This document shows positions 1 to 8,339 of a DNA stretch of 64,000 bases, one piece after another. Location of the stretch: contig NZ_JAJUXH010000015.1 in the NCBI RefSeq assembly GCF_021390245.1, forward strand, positions 124,001 to 188,000, in the 5' to 3' direction. The DNA comes from Dyadobacter sp. CY323. Its GTDB lineage: Bacteria; Bacteroidota; Bacteroidia; Cytophagales; Spirosomataceae. The first letter of the stretch is position 1. Each line of letters opens with the position of its first letter. The translations under genes were made by a program, and so were the position numbers. A model generated the notes under the pieces. The model did no database searches, was not told where the DNA came from, and was given only the letters and a program-made list of their open reading frames with translations.

Positions 1-1092
1 GCCATTGACCCCTATTCTACCCAAAACCTTCTTTTCGCTGGAAAAGCAGCTACCGGGAATGGAAATTTTACTTACTACGCCCCGGGCTCTACTTACCCAG
101 GTGCTTTGAAATGGGAGACAACCACGCAATTTGACCTGGGTTTTGACCTGGCCATGTTTAATAACAGACTAAACATCACCGGGGACTACTATTACAAGTA
201 CACCACCGACCTGTTGAGTACGGTATTTCTGCCATCATCCTCCGGTTTCATCTCCTCGACCCAAAACATCGGACGTATGGACAACACCGGTGTGGAACTG
301 GCGATCGAAGGAGTAGTGATCGACAAACCGGATTTTCAGTTTACTTCTTCCTTCAATATTTCGCATAATAAAAACAAGGTAGTTAAGCTCGCCGAAGGAG
401 ATGATATCCTTGGTACTACCTATTCCAATTATGGGTCCGGGTCTATTACCATTATCCGGGAGGGAGAACCGTTAGGTGCATTTTACCTGTATAAGGATGC
501 AGGATTAAACGAAACCGGACAGCTATCTTACGAAGATGTTAACGGTGATGGCCTGTACACGGATAAAGATGACCGCTACCTGGCAGGTTCGCCGTATCCA
601 GATTTTATCTATGGGTTAACCCTTGATTTTAGGTACAAAAACTGGGCATTGAACGCCTTATTGCAGGGCAGCCAGGGGAACAAGGTGTTCAACCTCAGCG
701 AAATGCGCAATTACAGTTACTCACAAGGAATGAATGTTGCGCGCAAGGTTTATTACGAAAGCTGGAGAGAAGGACAAGATAATTCCAATGCGAATTACCC
801 TAAAATCGAAAGAGCGGGTACGCTTCGATATTCCGATCGGTTTCTGGAAAACGGATCCTATCTGCGCCTGAAAAATATCAGCTTGGCCTACCATATACCC
901 ATTCCGCAGAGCCTTACCTGGATAAGAAGTGCCAGTGTATTCGTGAGCGCCCAAAACTACCTGACATTTACAAAATACACGGGATTGGATCCGGAGGTCA
1001 GCTCCAAAGGTGGCGATATAAACGGAGCCATAGATCATTTTACGTATCCCAACAGTAAAACATTCTCTTTCGGAGCCAAAATTCAATTTTGA
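1..1092 (+). CDS. SusC/RagA-family TonB-dependent outer-membrane transporter, C-terminal part (cut by the window edge)
   Basis: The frame is open from base 1, so signal peptide, carboxypeptidase-like domain and plug lie outside the window; 363 residues of beta-barrel are seen. Family knowledge: SusC proteins import oligomeric ligands across the outer membrane with TonB energy and pair with a SusD lid. What shows it here: alternating aromatic strands, a DVNGDG acidic turn near base 536, the late-barrel motif SYLRLKNISLAY near base 855, and a terminal strand ending in SFGAKIQF, the usual outer-membrane C-terminus. The SusD gene starts 18 bases after the stop, which means one operon. The ligand cannot be read from this portion. 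Family call is sure; substrate unknown. Confidence 0.95.
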   Translation, partial: AIDPYSTQNLLFAGKAATGNGNFTYYAPGSTYPGALKWETTTQFDLGFDLAMFNNRLNITGDYYYKYTTDLLSTVFLPSSSGFISSTQNIGRMDNTGVELAIEGVVIDKPDFQFTSSFNISHNKNKVVKLAEGDDILGTTYSNYGSGSITIIREGEPLGAFYLYKDAGLNETGQLSYEDVNGDGLYTDKDDRYLAGSPYPDFIYGLTLDFRYKNWALNALLQGSQGNKVFNLSEMRNYSYSQGMNVARKVYYESWREGQDNSNANYPKIERAGTLRYSDRFLENGSYLRLKNISLAYHIPIPQSLTWIRSASVFVSAQNYLTFTKYTGLDPEVSSKGGDINGAIDHFTYPNSKTFSFGAKIQF

Positions 1093-1110
1093 TTTAACCA
1101 TTATAACAAT

Positions 1111-2610
1111 ATGAAAAGTAACGTTTTCAAAATTTTAGTACTTGCCGCATTAGCCACCACTTTTACAGCATGCGAAGATCCTCTGAATGAGACTGACTTC
1201 ACGTATCTGCTGGCCAGTTCTACCTTTTACAATACGCCGCAGGAAGCAAATGCAGCAGTATTAGCTCCATTGGATATCATGAGAGGAGCTTATAATGCCA
1301 ATTGGTATGCTACATTAGAGATCAACACCGAGTACTGTTATCCAAAAGGCGTTTACTCCGGGTATAATTATACGGGTGTGATCAATGCCACGCATGACAC
1401 CCGCATTACCACCAACTGGACTTCCATTTACAGGGCCATCGCTTTCTGCAACACAGCAATTGGCCGGCTTCCGGAGGCCAGTGGAATGACCGAAGCAGAA
1501 ATTGTCCTTTACTTAGGTGAATTACGCTTTTTAAGAGCATTAAACTATTTCAATATTGTACGGCATTGGGGTAGTGTGCCATTAAGAACAGAAGCTAATT
1601 TAGGTGAATGGGATTTAGGAAAATCCTCCGCCAGTGAGATTTATTCATTCATTATCGAGGATTTAAAGTACGCGGTGGCCAATACTCCGACTACTCCCCG
1701 TATGATTGGAACGCCAGGTAAAAATGCAGCCAAAGCACTGCTTGCCGAAGTCTACATGTACACCGAGGATTATGCACAGGCAAAAGCGTTGGCAGGAGAG
1801 GTAATTGCCAGCAAATCCTACTCACTGGTGAACGTAGCCTCCCCGGGAGATTTTGACAAAGTGTTCGGTTATGATCTGGTTACGTCCACAGAGGAGGTTT
1901 TTTACATCAAGACATCACGTACCGACAATAAAACCTGGGATTACATATCCTTTACGGCCCATCCGCAATATGAAATGCAACCAGGCAAAAAAATGCTCAA
2001 CGGTTTCGGCTATTTCACGCATTATACCGATTTGAGAAATAAGGTAATTTCTACCTGGGACCAAAAAGATCTCCGCTATAACCGCAATGTTGGATTTTAT
2101 GTGTTCGGTGCGGATGCTTATGGGAAATTCACTTGCTTACTTACAAAATACTGGGACCCCATTTCCTCAGGCGGGGGCGCTAATGTATCCATCCCTTTGA
2201 TACGCTATACAGATGTTTTACTCACCTATGCGGAGGCAACTGCAAGAGTCGCCGGTGGCCCGACGCAGGAATCAATTGAAACGATCAATACGATTCGCCG
2301 GCGGGCATATGGATATGCGCCCGGTCAGCCGAACCCAGCCCTGGATTACAGTTTGACTGATTACAATACGACAGATAAATTTGTTGACTTATTGATCAAG
2401 GAAGAAAGATATGAGCGGATCAATGAAGGTAAACACTGGGATTTTATTGTTCGTCTGAAAAAAGAGAAAGAACTGGTGGGACAATTTAAAAACGTGAACG
2501 GAAACGTTACTGAAATTACCCAGAAGCATTATCTATGGAAAATTCCGGATTCGGAGTTTAACTATAACAAAAGTCTGGATCAGGCAAAAGATCAGAATCC
2601 GGGTTACTAA
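1111..2610 (+). CDS. SusD/RagB-family surface lipoprotein
   Basis: 499 residues, full family length. A lipoprotein signal ends at the lipobox TFTAC (Cys21), so the protein should be lipid-anchored and, as known for SusD, sit on the cell surface as the lid over the SusC barrel. The body has the helical TPR-like SusD fold signs: an AELRFLRALNYFNIV-type helix near residue 140 (GELRFLRALNYFNIVRHWG), IRYTDVLLTYAEA near residue 365, INTIRRRAYG near 395, and the C-terminal KHYLWKIPDSEF segment followed by a PGY end. It lies 18 bases after the SusC gene and 45 bases before a secreted phosphatase/nuclease-fold gene, so the three probably form one uptake operon. The ligand is not predictable from sequence. 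Confidence 0.95.
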   Translation: MKSNVFKILVLAALATTFTACEDPLNETDFTYLLASSTFYNTPQEANAAVLAPLDIMRGAYNANWYATLEINTEYCYPKGVYSGYNYTGVINATHDTRITTNWTSIYRAIAFCNTAIGRLPEASGMTEAEIVLYLGELRFLRALNYFNIVRHWGSVPLRTEANLGEWDLGKSSASEIYSFIIEDLKYAVANTPTTPRMIGTPGKNAAKALLAEVYMYTEDYAQAKALAGEVIASKSYSLVNVASPGDFDKVFGYDLVTSTEEVFYIKTSRTDNKTWDYISFTAHPQYEMQPGKKMLNGFGYFTHYTDLRNKVISTWDQKDLRYNRNVGFYVFGADAYGKFTCLLTKYWDPISSGGGANVSIPLIRYTDVLLTYAEATARVAGGPTQESIETINTIRRRAYGYAPGQPNPALDYSLTDYNTTDKFVDLLIKEERYERINEGKHWDFIVRLKKEKELVGQFKNVNGNVTEITQKHYLWKIPDSEFNYNKSLDQAKDQNPGY

Positions 2611-2655
2611 CCCAGTCAATTCAGGAGTAAAAATATCTTTCAATTCATATTTAAC

Positions 2656-3492
2656 ATGAAAAAATTATTCATCGTCCTTGGCTTGTTATCCTGTTCTTAT
2701 TTGGCAGAAGCTCAGACAACAAATACGTTTCCTTTGAAACTCAGAGTCGCATCTTTTAATGTGGGTCACTTCAATCAGGGATTGGCAGGCGGTTTCCGTT
2801 TTATGGGACAGCCTGGCGGAGCTCAAAAAAAAGAAATAACCGGCATGGCCAAAAGACAAGTGTCTGCCTGGAGACAATGGTTAAGTGAACAAAGTCTGGA
2901 TATCATCGGTGTTCAGGAATGGAATAAACACTTTGATGTGGACAGTTCTTTTAATGCCCAGGAAGAACTTTTAAAGCCTTTTTATAACAACGTTTATTTC
3001 GGTAACGAACATAAATGGATCTACAACGGCATTGCAACCAACTACAAGCTCACCAATCTCCGGTTCAAATACACCCACGGAGATTACTATGCTCTAATTG
3101 GAGATTTGAAAGTTGGCAATAAAACCATTACCGTTATATCCACACATATTCCCTGGCAAAAAGACTGGCATGTGCCAGCCTTGAACGCATTTATTGAGGA
3201 TTTGAAGCAATACGAATATTTTATATGCTTTGGAGATATGAATTCATCCGATGCGGAACAAATGCATTTCAGGGAGGCCGGCTTCAATATGGCTAATGGC
3301 GGTCATCAGGGTTGGTTTGGTACGGCAAGTGGTACACTTATCTCGGAAGGCAGACAGGGACAAGCCGATAAAAATATCGACAATATCGTGACGAGTAAAA
3401 ACATAAAAATCATGAATGTTTCTGCTCCGCGGACAGGTATAAATGACTTTGACCATCTACCGGTCATTGCAGATATCATCATTACTGATTGA
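2656..3492 (+). CDS. Secreted endonuclease/exonuclease/phosphatase (EEP) family protein
   Basis: 278 residues with a Sec signal peptide (hydrophobic run then YLAEAQ, cleavage near residue 19-20), so periplasmic or exported. The EEP (DNase I-like) motif series is present: VASFNVGHFN, the catalytic Glu in DIIGVQEWNK, STHIPWQ, the metal-binding GDMNSSD, KNIDNIV and the final FDHLPVIADI His. Members hydrolyse phosphodiester or phosphomonoester bonds (DNA, sphingomyelin, phosphoinositides); the substrate here is not fixed by sequence. Position 45 bases behind a SusCD pair suggests it works on the imported ligand or a phosphorylated polymer (inference). It ends 30 bases from a convergent gene. Confidence 0.85.
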   Translation: MKKLFIVLGLLSCSYLAEAQTTNTFPLKLRVASFNVGHFNQGLAGGFRFMGQPGGAQKKEITGMAKRQVSAWRQWLSEQSLDIIGVQEWNKHFDVDSSFNAQEELLKPFYNNVYFGNEHKWIYNGIATNYKLTNLRFKYTHGDYYALIGDLKVGNKTITVISTHIPWQKDWHVPALNAFIEDLKQYEYFICFGDMNSSDAEQMHFREAGFNMANGGHQGWFGTASGTLISEGRQGQADKNIDNIVTSKNIKIMNVSAPRTGINDFDHLPVIADIIITD

Positions 3493-3522
3493 GCAACAAT
3501 CAAAGAGATCCTGCCTATATCG

Positions 3523-4041
3523 TTATTTATGACCCAATATTCTAGCTGCCAATGGATAATGGTATGATTTACCAGTTATTACTCTGATAGTATTTATTAA
3601 GATGACTATGATTGTGAATAAAGCAATCAGTTGAGGCAGTCCTGGGAAAAACAGGCAGGGAAGTAAAATCGCGAGCATACTTAATTGAAAATTAATAACA
3701 TCTGCGCCATGGTGCTTGATATCCAAATCATGCTCTTTTTCGAAAAACCAGATGAGGAAAGATGGCAAAAAGAATATTGCGCCTAAATGCAGCCATATTA
3801 ACATCGCCTTGTGCCTTTTGGGGGTTTCCTGCTCACTTTCCAGAAGGTTTAGATCAAACAATTCTGCTGCCTCTATGTTCAAAACTGACGCAATGATTTT
3901 AAGTGTATAGCTTCGGGGTATCACTTCACCATTTTCGATTCGTTGAATGGTTCTCAGATTGACCTTTGCTTTCAGAGCTAGTTCTTGTTGAGTCATACCC
4001 AATCTGGTCCTGATCTCCTTAATTTTTTGTCCGGTTTGCAT
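3523..4041 (-). CDS. XRE-type helix-turn-helix protein fused to a DUF4870 membrane domain
   Basis: 172 residues from the ATG at 4041; the frame extends upstream to 4128, but the HTH starts MQTGQKIKEIR right at the chosen start, as in relatives. Residues 1-62 are a Cro/C1-type DNA-binding domain (GMTQQELALKAKVNLRTIQRIENG). Residues about 78-150 carry hydrophobic segments with the DUF4870/Tic20-like pattern LHLGAIFFLPSFLIWFFEKE...HHGADVINFQLS. The fusion implies a membrane-tethered DNA-binding protein; what it senses or regulates is unknown. It converges with the EEP gene and has no obvious operon partner; the next gene upstream on its strand is separated by over 230 bases. Confidence 0.85.
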   Translation of the reverse strand: MQTGQKIKEIRTRLGMTQQELALKAKVNLRTIQRIENGEVIPRSYTLKIIASVLNIEAAELFDLNLLESEQETPKRHKAMLIWLHLGAIFFLPSFLIWFFEKEHDLDIKHHGADVINFQLSMLAILLPCLFFPGLPQLIALFTIIVILINTIRVITGKSYHYPLAARILGHK

Positions 4042-4215
4042 AGTTGTTGTTCTTTCATGCAAGTTAAGCCCAATCAAGTCTTTATCCCTTGAATGTGACG
4101 CGGCATTTATACGGCAATTTAATGGCATTGCTTTGAAGGCACTGAGTAAAGTGCATTTGACTTAGGTTATTTCACCAATTTCACCTAACTGTCGGCTATC
4201 CCCATTTTAGGTAGC

Positions 4216-4248
4216 TCAGATCGTCACACAGGAGGGACGTTTCCTGAG
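4216..4248. repeat. Imperfect direct repeat, copy 1
   Basis: Shares two exact blocks with 4926-4956: TCAGATCGTC (4216-4225) and GGGACGTTT (4234-4242), followed by TGAG in both. This copy, with the C at 4215, is bounded by CTCAG/CTGAG complementary ends. The two copies are about 710 bases apart and flank the unit of the coupled genes 4279-4434 and 4431-4820. Role unknown; a duplication scar, a shared regulatory site or a small mobile repeat are all possible. Confidence 0.5.
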
Positions 4249-4278
4249 AGTCAGTAATTCAAGAAACTGGAAAATCGG

Positions 4279-4434
4279 CTATTTTAGCTTGATAAAAGTC
4301 AGCGTATTAGCCTCATAAGAAAGATTTAAAACATGTTTTTTAAGCCAGTATGTTTTTACATAGGGCATACCTTGAATAAATATACGGCCGCAAGCGATCT
4401 CACCAATCTTTGATTCTAATCCAGCAACAATCAT
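4279..4434 (-). CDS. Small ORF translationally coupled to the upstream hypothetical gene
   Basis: 51 codons, starting at an ATG that overlaps the upstream stop as ATGA (start 4434-4432, upstream stop 4433-4431), the usual mark of translational coupling. The peptide begins MIVAGLESKIGEIACGRIF and ends ANTLTFIKLK; it has ordinary amphipathic protein composition, one Cys, no signal peptide and no membrane helix. I do not recognise a family. It could instead be the displaced C-terminus of the upstream protein after a frameshift, because the upstream protein ends abruptly in GYKRK. Codon use looks normal. Existence is uncertain. Confidence 0.4.
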   Translation of the reverse strand: MIVAGLESKIGEIACGRIFIQGMPYVKTYWLKKHVLNLSYEANTLTFIKLK

Positions 4435-4820
4435 TTTCTTTTATAACCAAGCGTCGGAAATGCATCTCCGAAACTTTGTAATTCGATATTCTTGTCCTGC
4501 AATTTTGTGATGCAGTATTTTAAAGTCTTTTTATTATTGAGATAGATAAAAAGCTCATCGGTATTCTTAATTTCCCATCTTCCATTCCATTTTGCGGTCA
4601 TATCGGAAATTCTCACCTTGTTTTCAGTTACTATCATATCTTTAAAAAAGAAATTTTCAGTCTCTTCTATTCCGTTGCTCGCCACCCCTACTGTATCGTA
4701 GGCAACATCATACTCCCAGCTTCCTATAAGCAATTTATTGTATTCAGTTTTTATGTTTTGCCCTCTGGAAAACGTAGTAACAAACATTAGTAAAATCAAA
4801 CCTAAAAGGTCAGTTTTCAT
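4431..4820 (-). CDS. Hypothetical secreted protein, lipocalin-like
   Basis: 129 residues from the ATG at 4820, chosen because it directly precedes a signal peptide (MKTDLLGLILLMFVTTFSRG); upstream in-frame ATGs at 4841 and 4892 add only a charged, non-signal stretch. After cleavage the chain starts with LLIGSWEYDVAYD and continues with WNGRWEIKNTDELFIYLNN and ITKLQDKNIELQS: the G-x-W opening and short strands resemble the small lipocalin-like proteins common in Bacteroidota (inference from pattern). No catalytic residues are seen. It is coupled by ATGA to a 51-residue ORF and is flanked by the direct repeats at 4216 and 4926. Confidence 0.6.
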   Translation of the reverse strand: MKTDLLGLILLMFVTTFSRGQNIKTEYNKLLIGSWEYDVAYDTVGVASNGIEETENFFFKDMIVTENKVRISDMTAKWNGRWEIKNTDELFIYLNNKKTLKYCITKLQDKNIELQSFGDAFPTLGYKRK

Positions 4821-4925
4821 AAAATGGCTGCTTTTTTTCATTCTCACTACATTATCATTATATTCTTGCTTTCTTCTCATTTTCATACCCATCTAACTGG
4901 GAAAGCTGTTCCTTATTAATGCGGT

Positions 4926-4956
4926 TCAGATCGTCGACTGATGGGACGTTTTGTGA
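4926..4956. repeat. Imperfect direct repeat, copy 2
   Basis: Second copy of the repeat at 4216-4248: TCAGATCGTC at 4926-4935 and GGGACGTTT at 4943-4951, then TGAG. It lies in the 170-base gap between the lipoprotein gene 4994-5386 and the lipocalin-like gene, about 100 bases before the start of the latter, so on the minus strand it could also be part of that gene's control region. Confidence 0.5.
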
Positions 4957-4993
4957 GCGTGTTGGTGCAACCATACAGCCTACGGATGTCTTG

Positions 4994-5386
4994 CTATTGC
5001 TTTTCGAGAACTTTGAACTTCTGGATATCCAGAAAATAATATTCTTGTCCCGCGACCGGAGCTTGCCGATCCTCTAAGTACGGATAATAGGTGCCTGTGA
5101 ATACAATAGATAAATTGTCTTTTTTCAGCGTATCTAACTTGTCGCAGATAAAGCCTACATCCTGTGAATCATAAGTGCCTGGTATTGTGACATATACCGC
5201 AAACCTCTGTTCGATTGAATCATAATAGATAGTGCCTTTCTGGTTCTTCGCTCTTTTCACAACATCACCGCTAAAACAAGTTTCGTTTATTTCTATGTCA
5301 GGCAATACATCTTGTTGGCCATCGATGCAGCCAATAACCCCCAAAAGAAGAAAATTAAAGAGAAAAAGCAGATTTACACGTCTCAT
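4994..5386 (-). CDS. Small hypothetical lipoprotein
   Basis: 130 residues. The N-terminus is a lipoprotein signal: MRRVNLLFLFNFLLLGVIGC, with lipobox VIGC (Cys20), so it should be anchored in the envelope. The mature chain has short beta-type segments (GTIYYDSIEQRFAVYVTIPG, LSIVFTGTYYPY, YYFLDIQKFKVLE) and two further Cys. I recognise no family or active site. The metallophosphoesterase gene lies upstream on the same strand with a 60-base gap, so it might be read through from the arsenic operon, but nothing links the functions. Confidence 0.65.
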   Translation of the reverse strand: MRRVNLLFLFNFLLLGVIGCIDGQQDVLPDIEINETCFSGDVVKRAKNQKGTIYYDSIEQRFAVYVTIPGTYDSQDVGFICDKLDTLKKDNLSIVFTGTYYPYLEDRQAPVAGQEYYFLDIQKFKVLEKQ

Positions 5387-5446
5387 TGTTAAGGTCCGTT
5401 CAGTTCACCACAGGACAAGTATTTAGTATAAAAAGTTGTAACCATA

Positions 5447-6223
5447 CTATTTTGCCAACCGTAATGATTCTGCATAGGCGTTGGGAAGGATGCTGTCTTC
5501 AACCGCTTTGGCCGCTTTTTCAACATCATAGTGAAAGCGTATAAATTCTGTCGTAATACTTTCTTTGCTTGAAATTGATGCATCCGCATTAATATGAAGG
5601 ATCACATAGCCGCCTCTTGGGTCACCATCCTTTGGTTTACCTACCGATCCAATATTGATCGCGTGACGGAAATGATCTGTGCCGTCTGCCTCGACTAAGT
5701 TAAGAATTCTGTGATAAGGTTTGTGGGTATGCCCAAAAAGCATCACATCTGCACCGGCCTGCTCCATGATCCGCAGCATGCTTTTTTCGTCGCGATCTTC
5801 AAAAAGATATTCGTTGATCCGGCGGGGGCTGCCGTGCACCAGAAGCACCGAAAGTGGCCTGTCATTCAACTGGAAGTCCAAACGAATGTGTGCCGGCAGT
5901 GTACGCAGGTAGGCCCGCTGCTCGTCTTTGATGATTTCATTGGTAAAGGCAATCGATACTTTACCATTCTCTTTTTCATCGTCCGTTTTATAGGCACATC
6001 CACAATCATCGCTGCTCCTCCCAATCCCAAAATCGTAATTGCCGGCAATGGTAGGGATTCCCCGCTTTCTGATCTGGTATATAACTTCATTAGGCCAGAT
6101 GTTGTAACCGACCAGATCTCCCAAACAATAAATAGCGTCGGTATCTCTGGTTTCAACATCTTTGAAAAACGCTTCTAACGCCGGTAGGTTGGCGTGAATG
6201 TCTGAAAAAAAGGCAATTCTCAT
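5447..6223 (-). CDS. Metallophosphoesterase (calcineurin-like, YfcE/MJ0936 type)
   Basis: 258 residues with the full two-metal motif set: DIH (Asp8, His10), GDLVGYN (36-41), GNYD (61-64), VHGSPR near 129-134 and GHTH (164-167), followed by NIGSVGKPKDGDPRGGY. No signal peptide, so cytoplasmic. The family hydrolyses phosphodiester or phosphomonoester bonds; the substrate here is unknown. Its ATG is only 12 bases after the acr3 stop, so it is very likely the last gene of the arsenic operon. A three-Cys/acidic insert near residues 69-82 (DDCGCAYKTDD) lies after GNYD. Family call is strong; any arsenic role is inference from position. Confidence 0.9.
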   Translation of the reverse strand: MRIAFFSDIHANLPALEAFFKDVETRDTDAIYCLGDLVGYNIWPNEVIYQIRKRGIPTIAGNYDFGIGRSSDDCGCAYKTDDEKENGKVSIAFTNEIIKDEQRAYLRTLPAHIRLDFQLNDRPLSVLLVHGSPRRINEYLFEDRDEKSMLRIMEQAGADVMLFGHTHKPYHRILNLVEADGTDHFRHAINIGSVGKPKDGDPRGGYVILHINADASISSKESITTEFIRFHYDVEKAAKAVEDSILPNAYAESLRLAK

Positions 6224-6235
6224 TTAAAAAAGTAG

Positions 6236-7300
6236 TTAATTGGAAAACTTGTGCTGTTGTTTCAATGCGAAATTGACCATCAGGATCAAGACCGGCACTT
6301 CGATCAGCGGTCCGATCACGGCCGCGAATGCCGCCCCCGAATCAATCCCGAATACTGCGATGGCGACCGCGATCCCGAGCTCAAAATTGTTACCTGCGGC
6401 AGTGAAGGCCAGGGAAGTCGATTTGGCATAATCTGCGCCTGCACGCTTGGACAAATAGAAAGCAGAAAAAAACATGATTGCAAAATAGATCGTCAACGGC
6501 ATTGCAATGCGCAGGACGTCAAAGGGGATAGTTACAATCAGCTGACCTTTCAAACTGAACATGACCACAATCGTAAACAGCAAGGCAATTAAAGTGATCG
6601 GGCTAATGGCCGGAAGGAATTTATGCTCGTACCAGTCTTTACTAAAAAGCCTGCTTAATACGACCCTGGAAATGATTCCTGCCAAAAATGGGATACCCAG
6701 ATAGATAAAAACGCTTTGAGCGACCTGGCCAATCGTAATATTTTCCACAAGGTGGCCCTGCTCAAAACCTTTCAGTCCGAAAAGCGGCGGCAAAACCGTA
6801 ACAAACACGTAGGCATACACCGAATAAAACAAGACCTGAAAAATACTGTTGAAAGCAACAAGTCCTGCCGCGTACAGGCGGTCGCCATTCGCCAGGTCAT
6901 TCCAGACGATGACCATCGCAATGCAGCGGGCTATGCCGATCATAATGAGACCGGTCATATATTCCGGCTTATCCGGCAAAAAGATCATAGCCAGGCCAAA
7001 CATCAGCAGCGGCCCGATAACCCAGTTTTGAAGCAGGGAAAGCCCCAGGATCTTAGTGTTGTTAAACACTTTCGGAAGCTCAGCATAACGCACCTTCGCC
7101 AGGGGCGGGTACATCATCAGTACCAGGCCAATAGCCAGTGGAACGTTAACGGCCGCCGCTGCGGTTGACCCAGAATTAAACTGATTGATAAAGTCAGGCG
7201 TCCCGGGTAAAAAATAGCCTATTGACACACCGATCAGCATGGCCAGAAAGATCCACAAGGTCAGATAGCGGTCTAAGAAAGAAAGACGTGGGTTATTCAT
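6236..7300 (-). CDS. acr3: Arsenite efflux permease, ACR3 family
   Basis: 354 residues, about ten membrane helices, full family length. ACR3 proteins export As(III) (and often Sb(III)) with the proton gradient. Key family residues are visible: the thiolate Cys in [17 protein letters not shown] (Cys126 from this start) and the Glu in [17 protein letters not shown]. The ATG at 7300 is chosen because it overlaps the arsN2 stop as ATGA and opens with the usual [18 protein letters not shown]; the longer upstream frame is only overlap with arsN2. Fourth gene of the arsR-DUF6428-arsN2-acr3 operon. No arsenate reductase (arsC) is present in this window. Confidence 0.95.
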   Translation of the reverse strand: MNNPRLSFLDRYLTLWIFLAMLIGVSIGYFLPGTPDFINQFNSGSTAAAAVNVPLAIGLVLMMYPPLAKVRYAELPKVFNNTKILGLSLLQNWVIGPLLMFGLAMIFLPDKPEYMTGLIMIGIARCIAMVIVWNDLANGDRLYAAGLVAFNSIFQVLFYSVYAYVFVTVLPPLFGLKGFEQGHLVENITIGQVAQSVFIYLGIPFLAGIISRVVLSRLFSKDWYEHKFLPAISPITLIALLFTIVVMFSLKGQLIVTIPFDVLRIAMPLTIYFAIMFFSAFYLSKRAGADYAKSTSLAFTAAGNNFELGIAVAIAVFGIDSGAAFAAVIGPLIEVPVLILMVNFALKQQHKFSN

Positions 7301-7746
7301 GCAGTTTGATGCTTTGAATTTCTTTTCATGACGACAGCCGATGAAGGGCAAAGGCCGCTAAACTGCCGGGTTTGCTGAATTGCTTCCGGAACTTGCAGAC
7401 GGTCCACAGCCGTGAAGCCATACCGGTCGAAGTAATGATCTGCCGTGGTTGTGATCAGATAAACCGCCTGCAATCCCTGCTCGTCAGCACCAGCCAGAAG
7501 CTGCTCAACCATCCGGCCGGCAATACCTTTACCCTGATGATTGGGGTCAACGGCCACCGAACGCAGCAAGCCAAGGGATCCGAACAGTTCAAGACCGGCG
7601 ACTCCAACAAGGGTTTGCTCTTCTTTCGTTAAAAGAAAATTGGGCAGGCCCTCCGGCAAATCTTCGGTAAGAAGGTCAGCTTCTTTGAGTAGGCTCATCA
7701 CCAACTCCTTTTCTTCCGGCCTGGCATTTTCAATTTGTAGTGTCAT
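7297..7746 (-). CDS. arsN2: Arsenic-resistance GNAT acetyltransferase ArsN2
   Basis: 149 residues. GNAT fold with the acetyl-CoA loop in [20 protein letters not shown] near residues 62-81, and the ArsN2 C-terminal signature HYFDRYGF...[10 protein letters not shown]. ArsN-type enzymes N-acetylate organoarsenical antibiotics such as arsinothricin in characterised ArsN1 members; the substrate of ArsN2 is less defined. Its stop overlaps the acr3 start by four bases (ATGA), and it starts 16 bases after the DUF6428 gene, so it is inside the ars operon. No membrane or signal sequence; cytoplasmic. Confidence 0.9.
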   Translation of the reverse strand: MTLQIENARPEEKELVMSLLKEADLLTEDLPEGLPNFLLTKEEQTLVGVAGLELFGSLGLLRSVAVDPNHQGKGIAGRMVEQLLAGADEQGLQAVYLITTTADHYFDRYGFTAVDRLQVPEAIQQTRQFSGLCPSSAVVMKRNSKHQTA

Positions 7747-7762
7747 CGTGTTTGTTGTTTGC

Positions 7763-8326
7763 TTAACAGCATCCGGAGCCGGGCTCGCAGCTGGCTCCCT
7801 CCGAGGTAACTAATTCCAGTTCTTGTTTAACAGGTACAGGCGCGCAGCATGAAGCTGTCGTGCCACAGCTTTGGTTGCGGGTGAGCGCCTTGCATTGTGT
7901 GAAGTCCGGAACAAGATTAACCGTGAATGCTTCACCATCGGCAAGAAACTCACCAGGGTACATCTGGCGTGTATCGAACTTTGAATTGCCAAATTCGATC
8001 TTAACCGTCGCATTTGGGTTTAAAGGCAGGGTTTTTTCAACCAGGTTCACGATTTTTAGCGCCTTGCCTACTTTCATCGAGCGGTCTACCTCTTTCACCG
8101 AAGGCTCCCAGAGTTGGACAATTACTTCTGTCCAGCTGTTCATTTGCCCGCCGCAATCCACAGATACGATCGGAGCTTGCTTGATTTCGGTGATGTGGTA
8201 AGAACTATCGACGAATTTGCCTTCTTCGTATTGAAATTGAAGGTGTAAATCAGGATTTTGTTCGAGGGTGTTTTTGAAATCACCCCAGGTTATCGGGCCG
8301 CGGGCGGCTGGACTCGGTTGGCTCAT
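7763..8326 (-). CDS. DUF6428-family protein with Cys-rich tail, ars operon
   Basis: 187 residues. The N-terminal 140 residues match the DUF6428 proteins found in Bacteroidota arsenic operons (TWGDFKNTLEQNPDLHLQF, ITEIKQAPIVSVDCGG, MYPGEFLADG); function unknown. The last 45 residues hold seven Cys, including ASCC, ASC and a terminal GSGCC, suited to binding As(III) or another soft metal (inference). No signal peptide is seen. It is the first gene behind its own promoter at 8340-8369 and is followed 16 bases later by arsN2. It may act as an arsenite-binding chaperone for ACR3 or ArsR, but no direct evidence is present. Confidence 0.85.
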   Translation of the reverse strand: MSQPSPAARGPITWGDFKNTLEQNPDLHLQFQYEEGKFVDSSYHITEIKQAPIVSVDCGGQMNSWTEVIVQLWEPSVKEVDRSMKVGKALKIVNLVEKTLPLNPNATVKIEFGNSKFDTRQMYPGEFLADGEAFTVNLVPDFTQCKALTRNQSCGTTASCCAPVPVKQELELVTSEGASCEPGSGCC

Positions 8327-8339
8327 GGATTCTATTGGT

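Noticed and set aside
7297..7351. Longer N-terminus for ACR3
   Set aside because: The extra 17 codons lie inside arsN2 and lack hydrophobic or conserved sequence; the ATGA overlap marks the real start.
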